From: Aegilops tauschii subsp. strangulata
Taxonomy: Eukaryota; Streptophyta; Magnoliopsida; Poales; Poaceae
Direction of reading: 5' to 3'
Assembly (NCBI RefSeq): GCF_002575655.3
Contig: NC_053036.3
Coordinates: 159,316,627 to 159,380,626, forward strand
Length of the DNA stretch: 64,000 nucleotides
Shown here: in pieces, positions 22,301 to 34,993 of the stretch
Position numbering within the stretch: position 1 is the first letter of the stretch
Layout of the letters: the number at the start of each line of letters is the position of its first letter
Program-made: the position numbers and the translations under genes
Notes under the pieces: generated by a model
Told to the model about the DNA's origin: nothing
What the model saw: the letters and a program-made list of their open reading frames with translations, nothing else
The model's database searches: none

Positions 22301-23381
22301 GTGTATTGATGTGGTGATTAGTGGACTCGTGTGCGCCACCTCAAAAGAGTTACCAGCAGTCATAGTACAGGATAGCCAGTGAGTCAAAGCTGGCTTGCTG
22401 CAACTAAACCCCACATTACCTTCTTGATACAAATGCATGTATGATAGGATCTGATGTAAGTCTTGCTGAGTACCTTTGTACTCACGTTGCTTTATTTATG
22501 TTTTTGCAACGGAGACTTCGGTCTTACTAGTTTACGTGGACTTCGACAAGTAGCTTGTGCCCCAGCTACGATCTTGATCGGATGTTGTAGATAGTCAGGC
22601 TCTTCAGCCTTTTTCATTTGTAGTTGTCTGTACTCAGACAAGTTAAGCTTCCGCATGTGCTTGTTGCTTGTATGCTCTGAATGTTGGGTCATGAGACCCT
22701 TGTTTGTAATACTTGGCTCCTCGGAGCCCAATGAATAAATACTCTGAGTCGTAGAGTCTTCTTGTGATGCGATGTTGTATTTGCACATATCGAGCATATT
22801 GTGTGTATGATTGAAATGCTTGGTATGTGTGGGATCTGACAATCTAGTGGTTTATCCTTGGTAGCATCTCTTATGGGGAAATGTAGGTCTGGTGCTTCCA
22901 ACTGAGCCTTGGTACTCCGCTACAGCCCGGTTTACCGAAGTCCTGCTAGCCCAGCACTACCGCTCCGGAACACTTAGACTGGCGGGCATGTGATTCACAT
23001 CGTTCCTGTGTCTGTCCCTTCGGGGAAATTTCACGCGGTGACTTCCGGAGTCCTGCTAGCCTACTACAGCCCGGATTCCCGGAGTCCTGTTAGCCCAGTT
23101 GCTATAGCCCGGATTCACACGCTGATGACCGACATGCTCGATGTTGTTTCATGTATGCCTGTCCCCGTAAGTTAGTGCCACCTTGGGTTCACGACTAGTC
23201 ATGTCGGCCCGAGTTCTCTGTCATATGGATGCTAGCGACACTATCATATACGTGAGCCAAAAGGTGCAAACGGTCCCGGGCCAGGTAAGGCGACACCCGT
23301 GGGAATACCGTGCGTGAGGCCGCAAAGTGATATGGCGTGTTACCGGCTAGATCGGTGTGACTTAGAATCGGGGTCCTGACA
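19316..23381 (+). repeat. Solo LTR of element D (4066 bp) with CATTT target duplication
   Basis: It starts TGTCACATCCCTAG and ends GGGGTCCTGACA. CATTT flanks it on both sides (19311-19315 and 23382-23386). It aligns end to end with the 3' LTR at 29921-34036. No primer site follows, and E sequence resumes at once, so this copy is a solo LTR. A GC-rich block (about 19780-20690) sits in an otherwise AT-rich LTR. Two poly-C runs (about 20640-20652 and 21291-21309) are much longer than in the other copy. Confidence 0.9.
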
Positions 23382-24775
23382 CATTTCTTCAAAGAATACT
23401 AATCACACCGTGCTCAAAAAGATAAAAGTGAAGCACTAGAGAAAGTCCATTGCACATAAAAATTTAAGTGAAGCATAGAGAGCAATTCTAACAAGTCATG
23501 ACATAATTTTGGGTCTCTCAAATAGGTGTGTCCAGCAAGGGATCAATACTTAAAACACAAAATAAAACAAGCAAAGACTCATATCATACAAGACGCTCCA
23601 AGCAAAACACATATCATGTGACGAATAAAAATATAGCTTCAAGTAAAATACCGATGGTCGTTAGAAGAAAGAGGGGATGCCACTCGGGGGCATCCCCAAG
23701 CTTAGTTGGTTTCTCATTTTTGGATAATAGCTTGGGATGTCGGGTCATCCCCAAGCTTAGGCTCTTCTATCCTTTATTCCTTCATGCATCGTAAGATAAC
23801 CCAAAATTTGAAAACTTCAGTCACACAAAACTCAACAAAACATTCGTGAGATCCATTAGTGTAAGAAAGCAAATCACTACTATAAGTATTATACCAAACC
23901 AATTCATATTTTGTTTTCGCATTATGTATACTGGATTCCAACTTTTCTATGGCAAAAGTTCATCAAAGAAAACCATAGAGCCATCAAAATAAGCACACAA
24001 CGCAAAGAAAACGGAATCTGTCAAAACAGAACAGTCTGTAGCAATTTGACTATTTCGAAAACTTCTGGAACTCCAAAACTTCTGAAAAAATAGGACGACC
24101 TGAACAATTTGTATATTAATCTTCTGCAAAAAGAATTGGCATTTTATCACGCTCTGGTAAAAAACTAAGAATTTTTTTCGTGAGCACAAAAGTTTCTGTT
24201 TTTCAGCAAGATCAAACAACTATCACCCAAGAAGATCCTAAAGGCTTTACTTGGCACAAACACTAATTGAAACACAAAAAACACAATCATAACAGTAGCA
24301 TAATTGTGCAAACACTCAAGAACAGAAAGAAAAAAAGAAAAAATAAATTTTATTCATTGGGTTGCCTCCCAACAAGCGCTATAGTTTTACGCCCTTAGCT
24401 AGGCATAAAGCAAGGATCTAAGTTTTGCCATCTTTGTCCATCTCTTCAATCAAACACTTAGAATCCTTCAAAGATTTAGCTTAAAGTTCTTCAATAAAAC
24501 ACTCCTAGGAATAAATTCAAAGATTTCATTCTTGCAAAAAGGATCTCTCATAACTTCAACAAAATTCGGGTGAATGCCAATCATCTTAAGATCTTCTTTG
24601 TTGCTATTACTAGAGGTTGCACCCTTGTTCTTGTTAACTTTGCCAATTTTTACGGGAGTTTTTTTCGATAGTTTTAGCAGAGGTGAAAGCTATGCTTATA
24701 CTATTAAAGATTTCTTCTAATTTATCGATCCGAGACGGGCTTTCTTCTATTCTTTCATGGATTACAGTACCCTTT
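23382..24775 (-). repeat. Duplicated interior segment of E (left copy)
   Basis: It matches 34037 to about 35066 at high identity and in the same orientation. It contains the non-coding E interior with the paired GGGGATGCC ... GGCATCCCC motifs near 23680-23760. At its right end, on the minus strand, it holds a middle part of gag (H-E-R-I-E-E-S-P-S-R-I-D-K-L-E-E-I-F). It keeps about 0.35 kb of gag-region sequence (about 24357-24700) that the right copy lacks. It stops at 24775, where D LTR sequence starts. Confidence 0.88.
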
Positions 24776-24967
24776 CATGACTAGTTATGTCGGCTCGGGT
24801 TCTCTGTCATATGGATGCTAGCGACACTATCATATACGTGAGCCAAAAGGCGCAAACGGTCCCGGGCCAGGTAAGGCGACACCCGTGGGAATACCGTGCG
24901 TGAGGCCGGAAAGTGATATGACGTGTTACCGGCTAGATCGGTGTGACTTAGAATCGGGGTCCTGACA
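24776..24967 (+). repeat. Truncated 5' LTR of element D (last ~190 bp)
   Basis: It matches the final ~190 bases of the other D LTRs and ends GGGGTCCTGACA directly before the primer site. The left edge joins E sequence at a CCTTTC/TTCA junction with only 2-3 bases of shared sequence. No target duplication is present there, so this is a breakpoint and not an insertion edge. Confidence 0.88.
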
Positions 24968-24971
24968 GCTT

Positions 24972-24983
24972 TGGTATCAGAGC
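24972..24983 (+). other. Primer binding site of element D
   Basis: TGGTATCAGAGC, the standard match to plant initiator tRNA-Met, lies 4 bases after the LTR end. Confidence 0.88.
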
Positions 24984-25457
24984 CTGACTACCTGTAGGAT
25001 TACCAAGCCAAACTGGTCGAAGTTGAGTCTAGAAATTCTTAGTTATGTAAGGGAATTGATTGTGGAAGAGAACGTAAGGCTCTTTTTACTCCTTATACCT
25101 CATGCCCTTCTGATCTGAGTCATCCTATTTTTCCTACGGGGTTAAGGAACTAGGCTTTCTCTTCTATCTATCAGGATCACGTGTTACTATTCCGTAGTCT
25201 CATAGGATTGGTTGATCAGAGTCATACTCCAGTTTTCGAGTACTTTCGGTGTAGTTGATTAGTACTATCTCAGAACCTTGAGTGATGATGTTGAGTTGTG
25301 GTACTACCCCATCATTTGCAGAATGTCTCATTTTGAGCATTTTACTGCCGTTATGCTACCGGAATTGTCCTAGGAGTTCGAGAGATACTAATTCCCGTGT
25401 GCTACATTCTCCATCCTATGGTTGATGCTGATCCCGTCCTTGGTTTTGTTTCTCAGG
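24984..25457 (+). other. Element D leader
   Basis: No coding frame is supported. The sequence is shared, in reverse, with the leader of element H (about 63540-63770), so it defines a common family leader that may include packaging signals. Confidence 0.6.
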
Positions 25458-26420
25458 ATGTCGTCAGCTAACCGAAGTTCTGTTGCTCGTAGTCGGAACC
25501 ATGGAGATGGTAGGGATGAGGATCGTCCCGACCAGCCTTCGTTGGCAGAGTTCATGTTAGAGATGGAGAGGAACAAGCGTGAGTCGAACCGCTTGTTAGC
25601 ACGTATTGAGGAGAACACCGCACATCAGTACAAAGAGTCAGCGACCATCTATGACTCCATTGGTCTGAACCCACCCACCTTCCATCATTCCATTGAGCCA
25701 CTCGATGCAGATGACTGGCTTCGTAGTATCACTCACAAGCTGCATTCTGCGAACGTAGCTGAAAGTGAAAAGGTCACCTACGTTGCATATCACCTGGAAG
25801 GTCCTGCTAGTCTTTGGTGGCAGAACTATGAGGGTATGCTTCCAACTGGTCAGATTCCTACCTGGAGAGATTTCACTGAGGCCTTTCGCGAGCATCACAT
25901 TCCTCAAGCTCTCATCGATCGCAAGAGAGAAAAGTTATGTAGTTTCACCCAGAGTAAGATGGATGTTGATGCTTACAGTAGAGAGTTTGAGAACCTCGCC
26001 CGCTATGCTACAGAAGAAGTGTCCATGGACGCCAAGAGCAGGCTAGGTTCCGGAAGGGTCTTAACCCCAAGTTGCGTCGTGATCTCCACTTGCACCATTG
26101 CAATACATACCAAGCTCTTGTGAACAAGGCCATAATGCAGAGACAACTCAGCTCACTTACGAGGAGTCTCGTAAGCACACCCGTGATTTGGGTTCTTCCT
26201 CCGGTTCTAGTTCTCAGAAGCGCTGGATTTGGATTCCGAACTCTGATCTTCCATCCAGTTATACACCGTGGCCATCTTATGTGGCGCCTCACCCAGTTCA
26301 GCCGTATGCTCCACCCAGGCCTATTGGTGGACCGCCTGCCAATGCGGGTCCACGTCCTACCTCCAAGATTTGTTACAAGTGCGGAGAGCCAGGCCACATT
26401 GCCTGTATTTGCACTCAGAC
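25458..26420 (+). pseudogene. gag: Element D gag with CCHC knuckle (frame-broken)
   Basis: The start is set at M-S-S-A-N-R-S-S, which follows the leader. The Retrotrans_gag core is clear (D-D-W-L-R-S-I, then A-S-L-W-W-Q-N-Y and T-W-R-D-F-T-E-A-F). One frameshift near 26040 and another near 26100 break it. The zinc knuckle at 26371-26412 keeps the full C-x2-C-x4-H-x4-C spacing. Gag packages the element RNA. Confidence 0.87.
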
Positions 26421-27675
26421 CAGTGTTGCTCCATCCCAGCCCGAGAAGTCTGTTGGGCGTGGTAGTAAGCCATCACGCAAGATGATCAGTGCCAAGTCAG
26501 CTCCCACTGAACATGGACGTGTGCATCACGTCTTAGCTAAAGACGCTCATGATGATCCAGCTGTCGTTCTTGGTACACTTCTTGTAAACTGTCATCCAGC
26601 ATCGGTTCTGTTCGATACTGGGGCGTCTCTTTCCTTCATTTCCGAAATTTATGCCCGCTTGCACGACATGTCATTTTGTGATATGCCCTCCCCACAACTC
26701 ATTCAAACTCCTGGATCCAAATGGCAAACTTCTACGATAAGTTATGGCAATGAAATACATGTTGATAGACTTGTATTCCTCGCATCACTTATAGCCCTCA
26801 AGTCTACAGATATTAACATCATCTTGGGTATGGACTGGAAGAAAGCTCATTATGCCAAGATTGATTGTTACACTAGGTCTGTTCAGCTTACACACCCATC
26901 TAGCAAGATAGTCACTGTCTCCACCAGAATTGCAAAGTGTCAGCTTTATTCTCTTAATGCCAGCCCTCTTCCAGACCTTGAGGATATCCCGGTAGTCCGT
27001 GACTACCCGGATGTCTTCCCTGAAGAACTGCCAGGTGTTCCACCTGACAGATATGTAGAGTTTGTCATAGATCTTATCCCAGGAACCGCCCCAATTTCTA
27101 GGAGACCTTACAAGATGGCACCCTTAGAGCTAGTTGAGCTTAAGAAACAACTTGATGAGTCCTTGCAAAAGGGTTTCATCCGTCCTAGTTCTTCTCCTTG
27201 GGCTTGCCTCGTTCTCTTCGTCAATAAGAAGGATGGTATGGACCGGATGGTTGTAGATTATTGTACCGTTAATTTGGTCATGATAAAGAACAAGTATCCG
27301 CTCCCCAGGATCAACGACCTGTATGATCAGCTTGCTGGATCCTCAGTCTTCTCCAAGATGGACTTGAGGTTAGGCTACCACCAAATCAAGATCAGAAATG
27401 GGGACATTCCTAAAACGGCTTTTGTCACTCGTTATGGTCAGTACGAGTACACCGTCATGTCCTTTGGTCTAACCAATGCTCCAGCTACCTTCTCCCGCTC
27501 GATGAACTCGATCTTCATGGAGTACTTAGACAAGTTCGTCGTGGTTTACCTCGATGATATCCTTATTTACTCGAAGAACAAGGAAGAGCATGCCGAACAT
27601 CGTAGACTGGTGTTAGAGAAACTCAGAAGCACCGCCTTTATGCCAAGTTCTCCAAGTGCGAATTTTGGTTGCTAG
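26421..27675 (+). pseudogene. pol: Element D protease and reverse transcriptase (frameshift at end)
   Basis: The protease shows V-L-F-D-T-G-A-S near 26608-26632. Reverse transcriptase follows, with [10 protein letters not shown] near 27361-27390, M-S-F-G-L-T-N-A-P and the catalytic Y-L-D-D box near 27547-27558. The frame is lost near 27640 by a one-base deletion (the sequence A-K-F-S-K-C-E-F-W is still visible in another frame). Confidence 0.88.
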
Positions 27676-28330
27676 AAGTGACCTACCTGGGCCACGTGAT
27701 CTCTGGTAAGGGCATCGCTGTAAATCCCGAAAAAGTTCAGGCCGTTCTTGATTGGACTCCACCTGAAACAGTTAAACAAGTTAGGAGTTTCCTTGGTCTA
27801 GCCGGTTATTGTCGCCGCTTCATTGAGAACTTTTCCAAAGTGGCCAAACCTCTCACGGAACTTCTCAAGAAAGATAAAAAGTTTGAGTGGTCCCCAGAGT
27901 GTGAGTACAGTTTTAAGGAACTGAAAAGACGCCTGACTTCTGCTCCCATACTTGTGCCACCGGATTTACTAAAGACTTTGTTATCTACTGCGACGCCTCA
28001 CGACAGGGACTAGGTTGCATTCTTATGCAGGATCGTCATGTGATTGCCTATGCATCTCGATAGTTGCATCCACATGAGGAGAATTATCCTACACATGATC
28101 TAGAGCTTGCAGCCGTAGTCTATGCACTTAAGACATGGCGACATTACCTTCTTGGTAAACGTTGCGAGACTTATACCGACCACCAGAGTCTCAAGTATAT
28201 CTTCACCCAACCAGATTTGAACCTTAGGCAAAGACGTTGGTTGGAGTTGATCTTAGATTACGACTTAGGGATTACCTACACCCCAGACAAGGGAAATGTT
28301 ATGGCTGATGCACTAAGTCGTAAGTCCTAT
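27669..28330 (+). pseudogene. pol: Element D RT connection and RNase H (two breaks)
   Basis: The frame resumes with V-T-Y-L-G-H-V-I-S and [16 protein letters not shown] one-base change near 27965-28000 disrupts the Y-C-D-A-S start of RNase H. A TAG near 28061 replaces glutamine in A-S-R-Q-L. After that it is open again: [13 protein letters not shown], then T-D-H-Q-S-L-K-Y, ending A-D-A-L-S-R-K. This is the Tekay-style RNase H arrangement. Confidence 0.85.
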
Positions 28331-29934
28331 TGCAACAATCTCATGTTGCAGCAGGGCCAACCACTTCTTCATGAGGAATTCTGTAAGCTTAACCCTCACA
28401 TTGCTCCTCATGGATTCCTTTCTACCTTGGTGGCGAAACCTACTCTTGTGGATCAGATCATCTCTGCTCGGAAGCAGGATATGGGAATTTCCCGGATCAA
28501 GAGAAACATTAACAAGGGAGTTGGTGGTAGTTTCTCTATAGATGATCGAGGTGTTGTTTTCTTTGAGAATCGCTTGGTGGTTCCCAAGAATCAACATCTA
28601 CGACAACTGATCCTTAAGGAGGCTCATGAATCTCCTCTCATGATTCATCCCCGTAGTACTAAGATGTATCAGGACCTACGCCAGAGGTTCTGGTGGACTA
28701 GGATGAAGAGAGAAATCGCTGAGTTCATTGCTAACTGTGATGTTTGTCATCGCGTTAAGGCAGAACATCAGAGGCCTGCTGGCACCCTTCAGCCTTTAGC
28801 TATTCCTGAGTGGAAATGGGATAAAGTTGGTATGGACTTCATCACTGGCTTTCCCAGGACCAAGAGAGGGGATAATGCTATCTTCGTAGTCATTGATCGT
28901 CTTTCCAAAGTGGCTCACTTCCTACCTGTTCGAGAGAATATCACCGCTAGTCAGCTCGCTGACTTATATATTTCTCGAATAGTTTCACTTCATGGTGTTC
29001 CACTAGAGATCAATTCAGACCGTGGTAGTCTTTTCACTTCTCATTTCTGGGAGAGTTTCCAAACTGCCATGGGAACCCATCTTTCCTTCAGTACCGCTTT
29101 CCACCCTCAATCAAGTGGTCAGGTGGAAAGGGTCAACCAAATTCTCGAAGACATGCTTAGAGCTTGTGTTATCTCATTCGGTATGGATTGGGAGAAGTGT
29201 CTTCCTTTCGCCGAGTTTGCTTATAACAATAGCTACCAATCCAGCCTCAAGAAAGCTCCTTTCGAGATTCTCTATGGACGAAGATGTCGAACACCGTTGA
29301 ACTAGTCAGAAACCGGTGAAAGACAATTCTTTGGATCGGATATGATCCAGGAGGCAGAAGAGCAAGTTCGCATCATTCGTAAGAATTTGAAAACAGCCCA
29401 ATCTCGTCAAAAGAGCCAGTATGATCGTCGTCATAAGGATATGACTTATGAAGTTGGCGACAAAGCTTACCTTCGGGTTACCCCTTTGAAGGGTACCCAT
29501 CGTTTCGGTATCAAGGGCAAGTTGGCTCCTCGTTACATTAGTCCTTTTCGCATTCCCGCTAAACGAGGAGGGGTTGCCTACCAGTTGGAACTACCCCCAC
29601 ATCTTTCTCGAGTTCATGATGTCTTCCACGTCTCTCAACTCAACTCAGGCGTTGCTTCTCGGATCCCATCCGTGGAGTGGACCACGAAACGCTTGATCTC
29701 CAAGATAACCTCACATATCGAGAGTACCCTCTTCGCATTCTTGATCAAGCAGAGCGTGTCACTCGATGTCAGAACATCAAGTTTCTCAAGGTTCAGTGGT
29801 CTCATCATTCCGAGAGAGAAGCTAATTGGGAGCAAGAAGATCGTCTTCGACTGGAGTACCCCACTTTCTTTCCATCGACCCCTGAATCTCGAGACGAGAT
29901 TCTTTCAAGTGGGGGCGAGTTGTCACATCCCTAG
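28331..29934 (+). pseudogene. pol: Element D integrase with chromodomain (stop and frameshift)
   Basis: The zinc-binding H-x4-H and C-D-V-C-H are present near 28650-28750. The core has D in G-M-D-F-I-T-G-F, D in I-N-S-D-R-G-S and E in G-Q-V-E-R-V-N. A TAG near 29303 replaces the tryptophan of P-L-N-W. The frame is open again from about 29306 through V-H-D-V-F-H-V-S-Q-L. A frameshift near 29650 then moves the chromodomain to another frame (29677-29934), which keeps P-L-R-I-L-D, K-V-Q-W-S-H-H and A-N-W-E-Q-E-D. Chromodomains guide chromovirus integration to chromatin marks. Confidence 0.87.
29906..29919 (+). other. Polypurine tract of element D
   Basis: AAGTGGGGGCGAG lies directly before the 3' LTR and fits a plus-strand primer. 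Confidence 0.75.
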
Positions 29935-32900
29935 TCCTGGTATGACCTGGACTAGCTAGTCATGTGTGCATCATGTTTAAATTTCATTTAAATTTGAAAT
30001 GGGGATTTGTGAAACCCTCCGAAATCATTTCTGGAAATAACCCAGATAAAAATTGATCCAAAAAGGTCCAAGAAAATGTTCATGTTGCTCTCTGAAAATA
30101 TTGGTCAGAGGTAAAATTCAAACCAATATTTTTAGGAGCTCATAAATATTTATTTTGGCCATTTGGAATTAATTCAATAATTATCTGCATTGGATATATA
30201 TATATATATATATGTTATATATTTTTATATATGTCCAAAAATTCTGAATTTTGGTGAGGGGCTTTAGAATATTCCCTTAGGTCCCTGCAAAAATTGTCAG
30301 AAGAAAATAAAATGATTTAGTATTTTTACTAAATCAGAACAAATGTCAGAGAAATAGAAAACAGAAACAAAATAGAAAAGAAACTTACATGTGCTCACCT
30401 GAGGCCTGGCACTGTGCGGCGCAGCTGGCCGGCCCAGCCAGCTGGCCGTGCCAGTCGTCCTCCACCTCCCACCAGGAGGCCAGGGGCGTGTGGCCGACGC
30501 GCGCGCACCGCCGTGCCGCCAGGCCACCTGCCCGCCTGTCCTCTCCCTCGACGCCCTGGCCGTCCCGAACGTCACCACGCGCTGCCCCGCACCTTTCTCA
30601 CTCTCTCCCGTTCTCCCTCCTCCCCTGGATCCCTCTCTCTCGACCCGCCCGAGCGCTGCCGTCGCCGCCGCTCGCTATTGCCGTAGCCACCGCCTCCCCC
30701 TCGCCCTCTCTCCGTGTCTGCAAGCTCCGCGCCGCCATCTGCTACCTCTTCGTCGAGCCACATAACGCGGGAAGCCCTGGAGAGCCACCATCGCCGTCGT
30801 CTTCACCTCCGGCCGCCGTAGATCGCCATCGCCGCTCCGTCGTCTCCAGCGCGTCCCGGGCCACAACGAGCAGCCTGAAAGCCCGCTGTGAGCCCCACCG
30901 TCTTCTCCCCCTTCTCCCCTACCCTTCTGCGCCCTCTAGACCCTGGCTGCACGAGCCGAAGCTCACCTCCGCTCGAGCTCGTCGCCGGTGACATTCCGGC
31001 GACCCCCTGGTCACCCCACCATGCCAAACGGCGTTGTGAGCTCGCGTACAGGCCGTAGGAGACAAGAACCGGGCATTTTACAGCCCTAGCATCGACCTCC
31101 TCCTCGGCCGAACTCCGGCCGCCGCCGAGGTCGATACCACCGTCACCTCCGGCCACCCCACGGCCTCTCGCGTGTCCCACTGGATGCGCGCGAGCCTGGG
31201 CATCGCGTAGGTGGTCTCGGCCGCGCGTTTGGTCGCCGAAGGGCGATTTCCGTGCCCCTCCGCCGCGTTCGGCCTCGCCGGCGGCTAAACGTCGACGGGT
31301 TGACTGGGTTTGACCCCCCCAGTTGACCCAGATTTGACCCGTGTGGGTCAATGACAGGTGGGCCCCGGCCCTGACTAATTTTAGTTAGGGTGATTATTAA
31401 CCTCTGTTAATTAACTATGACACCGACGTGTGGACACCGCGCGTCAGGTTTGACCTAGTCAGCGCTGTTGACTTGCTGACGCAAGCATGATGCAGTGCTG
31501 ACACAATTAACCATTTTCTGGATTTTTTTCTATTTTGGAAATTCCAAAAAATTACCAAAACTTCTAAAATTCAGAGAAATTCAACCGTAGCTCAGATTGA
31601 GATAATTTATATATGAAAAATTATCAGAAAAATTCAATCTATCCATCTGTACTAGTTTCATGCATGATAAGCCAACTTATACTTGTTGTATAGGTGAAAA
31701 CACATAAATGGCATTTATAAAGACTTAACTTGGAGTTGCATTTGAATTCTTGGTTCAAATGGACTTCATCCAAATGAATGCTAGCTGCATTACTCAAACA
31801 ACATCACATATTCATGCCATGTTCATACATCATATTGTTGCATATGCTTGTGTATTGATTGCTGACATCGTTCCTTCTCGATAGGTCCTGCTTCGGAGAG
31901 TGTTCCAGAGTACCTGTCTGAGAAGCAGTGCCCCTCTGTTGATCTATCAGGCAAGCAAACCCCCTTGTTCATTCCGATATGATCCCACTCTCTCGCTCCT
32001 GCTCTCTTTTATTGCATTAGGACAATAGCGATTCAACTGCTACTTTATGCTGCGGTAGTTGAACCCATTGCTCTACATGACCCGTCATTGCCACAGTAAA
32101 TAGTTGAAACCCACTAGCATGTGTAGGAGTTGATTGAGCCATGTTGTGTTCCTACCATGCCATGCCTACTATTGCTTAGAGTTGTGTCAGGTCTGACTCA
32201 TTGGGAATGAATTGGAGTGTTACGATATGTTCTGGTGCTGAGAGTTAAGTGTGTGAACACGATTTGGTAAAGGTAGCGGTGAGAGGCCATGTAGGAGTAC
32301 ATGGTGGGTTGTCTCACTGGAACCGTCCTTAAGCACTGAGTTCTGTGTATGTTGTCCAATGACTAGCTACTACCACACATTGGGCTCCGGGCGCTCCAAG
32401 CTCTCTCGACTTATTAACCAACTTGATCTCTGTCCAAGAGTTGCAATTAGTTTCTGGTGTTTGTAGGTAGTGTTAGTAGTCTACCAAGTGGCACCCGACC
32501 AGGTGGGCTTGGGACAGACTAGGCACAAGTGGCACGGTGTACCAAGCATTGATCCATCCGGCGAGGTGGGCTTAGGAACCCTGCACACATCGTTTGGGGC
32601 CGTGAGTGAAACCCCGGCCGGATCTCCTTGCGGATGGAACCCGAATAGGCGATAAACCTGGACTAGAGTCTTGTGTGGTTAGTTTGGTCGTGGCCGACTC
32701 CCTCGCCAGGCTTCCGCTTGAAGGTTGCCGAGATACATGATGTGTACATGGCGGTAAGTGGCGAGAGCGTGTGTGAAGAAGTACACCCCTGCAGGGTTAA
32801 CATGATCTATTCGAATAGTCGGGTCCGCGGTTATGGACTTCTTGGATGCTAACGCGGTACATAGACAACTTGAAGTGGATACCCTAAAATGCTCAAGACA

Positions 32901-34036
32901 AGTGTGAGTGCTATGGATGGCCTTCTCGTAGGGAGACGGGAATGAATCCATAGTAGTGTATTGATGTGGTGATTAGAGGACTCGTGTGAGCCACCTCAAA
33001 AGAGTTACCAGCAGTCGTAGTACATGATAGCCACTGAGTCAAAGCTGGCTTGCTGCAACTAAACCCCACATTACCTTCTTGATACAAATGCATGTATCAT
33101 AGGATCTGATGTAAGTCTTGCTGAGTACCTTTGTACTCATGTTGCTTTATTTATGTTTTTGTAGCGGAGACTTCGGTCTTACTAGTTTACGTGGACTTCG
33201 ACAAGTAGCTTGTGCCTCAGCTATGATCTTGATCGGACGTTGTAGATAGTCAGGCTCTTCAGCCTTTTTCATTTGTAGTTGTCTGTACTCAGACAAGTTA
33301 AGCTTCCGCATGTGCTTGTTGCTTGTATGCTCTGAATGTTGGGTCATGAGACCCCTGTTTGTAATACTTGGCTCCTCGGAGCCCAATGAATAAATACTCT
33401 GAGTCGTAGAGTCTTGTTGTGATGCCATGTTGTATTTGCACATATCGAGCATATTGTGTGTATGATTGAAATGCTTGGTATGTGTGGGATCCAAATATCT
33501 AGTGGTTTATCCTTAGTAGCCTCTCTTATGGGGAAATGTAGGTCTGGTGCTTCGAACTGAGCCTTGGTAGTCCGCTACAGCCCGGTTTACCGGAGTCCTG
33601 CTAGCCCAGCACTACCGCTCCGGAACACTTAGACTGGCCGGCATGTGATTCACATTGTTCCTGTGCCTGTCCCTTTGGGGAAATTTCAAGCGGTGACTTC
33701 CGGAGTCCTGCTAGCCTGCTACAGCCCGGATTCCCGGAGTCCTGTTAGCCTAGTTGCTACAGCCCGGATTCACACGCTGATGACCGACATGCTCAATGTT
33801 GTTTCATGTATGCCTGTCCCCGTAAGTTAGTGCCACCTTGGGTTCACGACTAGTCATGTCGGCCCGGGTTCTCTATCATATGGATGCTCGCGACACTATC
33901 ATATACGTGAGCCAAAAGGCGCAAACGGTCCCGGGCCTGGTAAGGTGAAACCCGTGGGAATACCGTGCGTGAGGCCGCAAATTGATATGACGCGTTACCA
34001 GCTAGATCGGTGTGACTTAGAATCGGGGTCCTGACA
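29921..34036 (+). repeat. 3' LTR of element D (4116 bp)
   Basis: It starts TGTCACATCC and ends GGTCCTGACA, followed by CATTT (34037-34041), the same target site as the solo LTR. Compared with that copy it carries an expanded TA tract (about 30197-30232) and a ~22 base insertion near 30945, and it lacks the long poly-C runs. Confidence 0.92.
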
Positions 34037-34993
34037 CATTTCTTAAAAAATACTAAACACACCGTGCTCAAAAAGATATAAGTGAAGCACTAGAGCAAGT
34101 CCATTGCTCATAAAAATTTAAGTAAAGCATAGAGAGCAATTCTAACAAGTCATGACATAATTTTGGCTCTCTCAAATAGGTGTGTCCAGCAAGGGATCAA
34201 TACTTAAAACACAAAATAAAACAAGCAAAGACTCATATCATACAAGACGCTCCAAGCAAAACACATATCATGTGACGAATAAAAATATAGCTTCGAGTAA
34301 AATACCGATGGTCGTTAGAAGAAAGAGGGGATGCCACTCGGGGGCATCCCCAAGCTTAGTTGGTTGCTCATTTTTGGATAATAGCTTGTGATGTCGGGGC
34401 ATCCCCAAGCTTAGGCTCTTCTATCCTTTATTCCTTCATGCATCCTAAGATAACCCAAACTTGAAAACTTCAATCACACAAAACTCAACAAAACATTCGT
34501 GAGATCCATTAGTGTAAGAAAGCAAATCACTACTATAAGTATTGTACCAAACCAATTCATATTTTGTTTTTGCATTATATATACTGTATTCCACTATGGC
34601 AAAAATTCATCAAAGAAAACCATAGAGCAATCAAAATAAGCACACAACGCAAAGAAACCAGAATCTGTCAAAACAGAACAGCCTGTAGCAATCTGACTAT
34701 TTCGAAAACTTCTGGAACTCCAAAACTTCTGAAAAAATAGGACGACCTGAACAATTTGTATATTAATCTTCTGCAAAAAGAATTGGCATTTTATCACGCT
34801 CTGGTAAAAAATAAGAATTTTTTCGTGAGCACAAAAGTTTCTGTTTTTTAGCAAGATCAAACAACTATCACCCAAGAAGATCCTAAAGGCTTTACTTGGC
34901 ACAAACACTAATTGAAACACAAAAAACACAATCATAACAGTAGCGTAATTGTGCAAACACTCAAGAACAGAAATCAAAAAGCAAAAAAAAAAT
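34037..34993 (-). mobile_element. Interior of element E right of D (non-coding)
   Basis: AT-rich interior sequence with no coding frame, equivalent to 23382-24357. Near 34998 about 0.35 kb present in the left copy is missing, so gag is joined to downstream non-coding sequence. Confidence 0.7.

Larger units (their letters stand above)
24776..34036 (+). mobile_element. Element D: Tekay-type chromovirus, 5' LTR truncated
   Basis: The order is partial LTR, tRNA-Met primer site, leader, gag with a CCHC knuckle, protease, reverse transcriptase, RNase H, integrase, chromodomain, polypurine tract and a full 3' LTR. The C-terminal chromodomain with V-Q-W-S-H-H and the very long LTRs fit the Tekay (Del) clade of plant chromoviruses. 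The coding region has at least four frameshifts and two stops, so it is defective. Confidence 0.9.

Noticed and set aside
22492..22842. Minus-strand frame of 116 codons in the D LTR, also at 33147-33494
   Set aside because: It is conserved only as far as the LTR copies are. No start context, domain or partner was seen.
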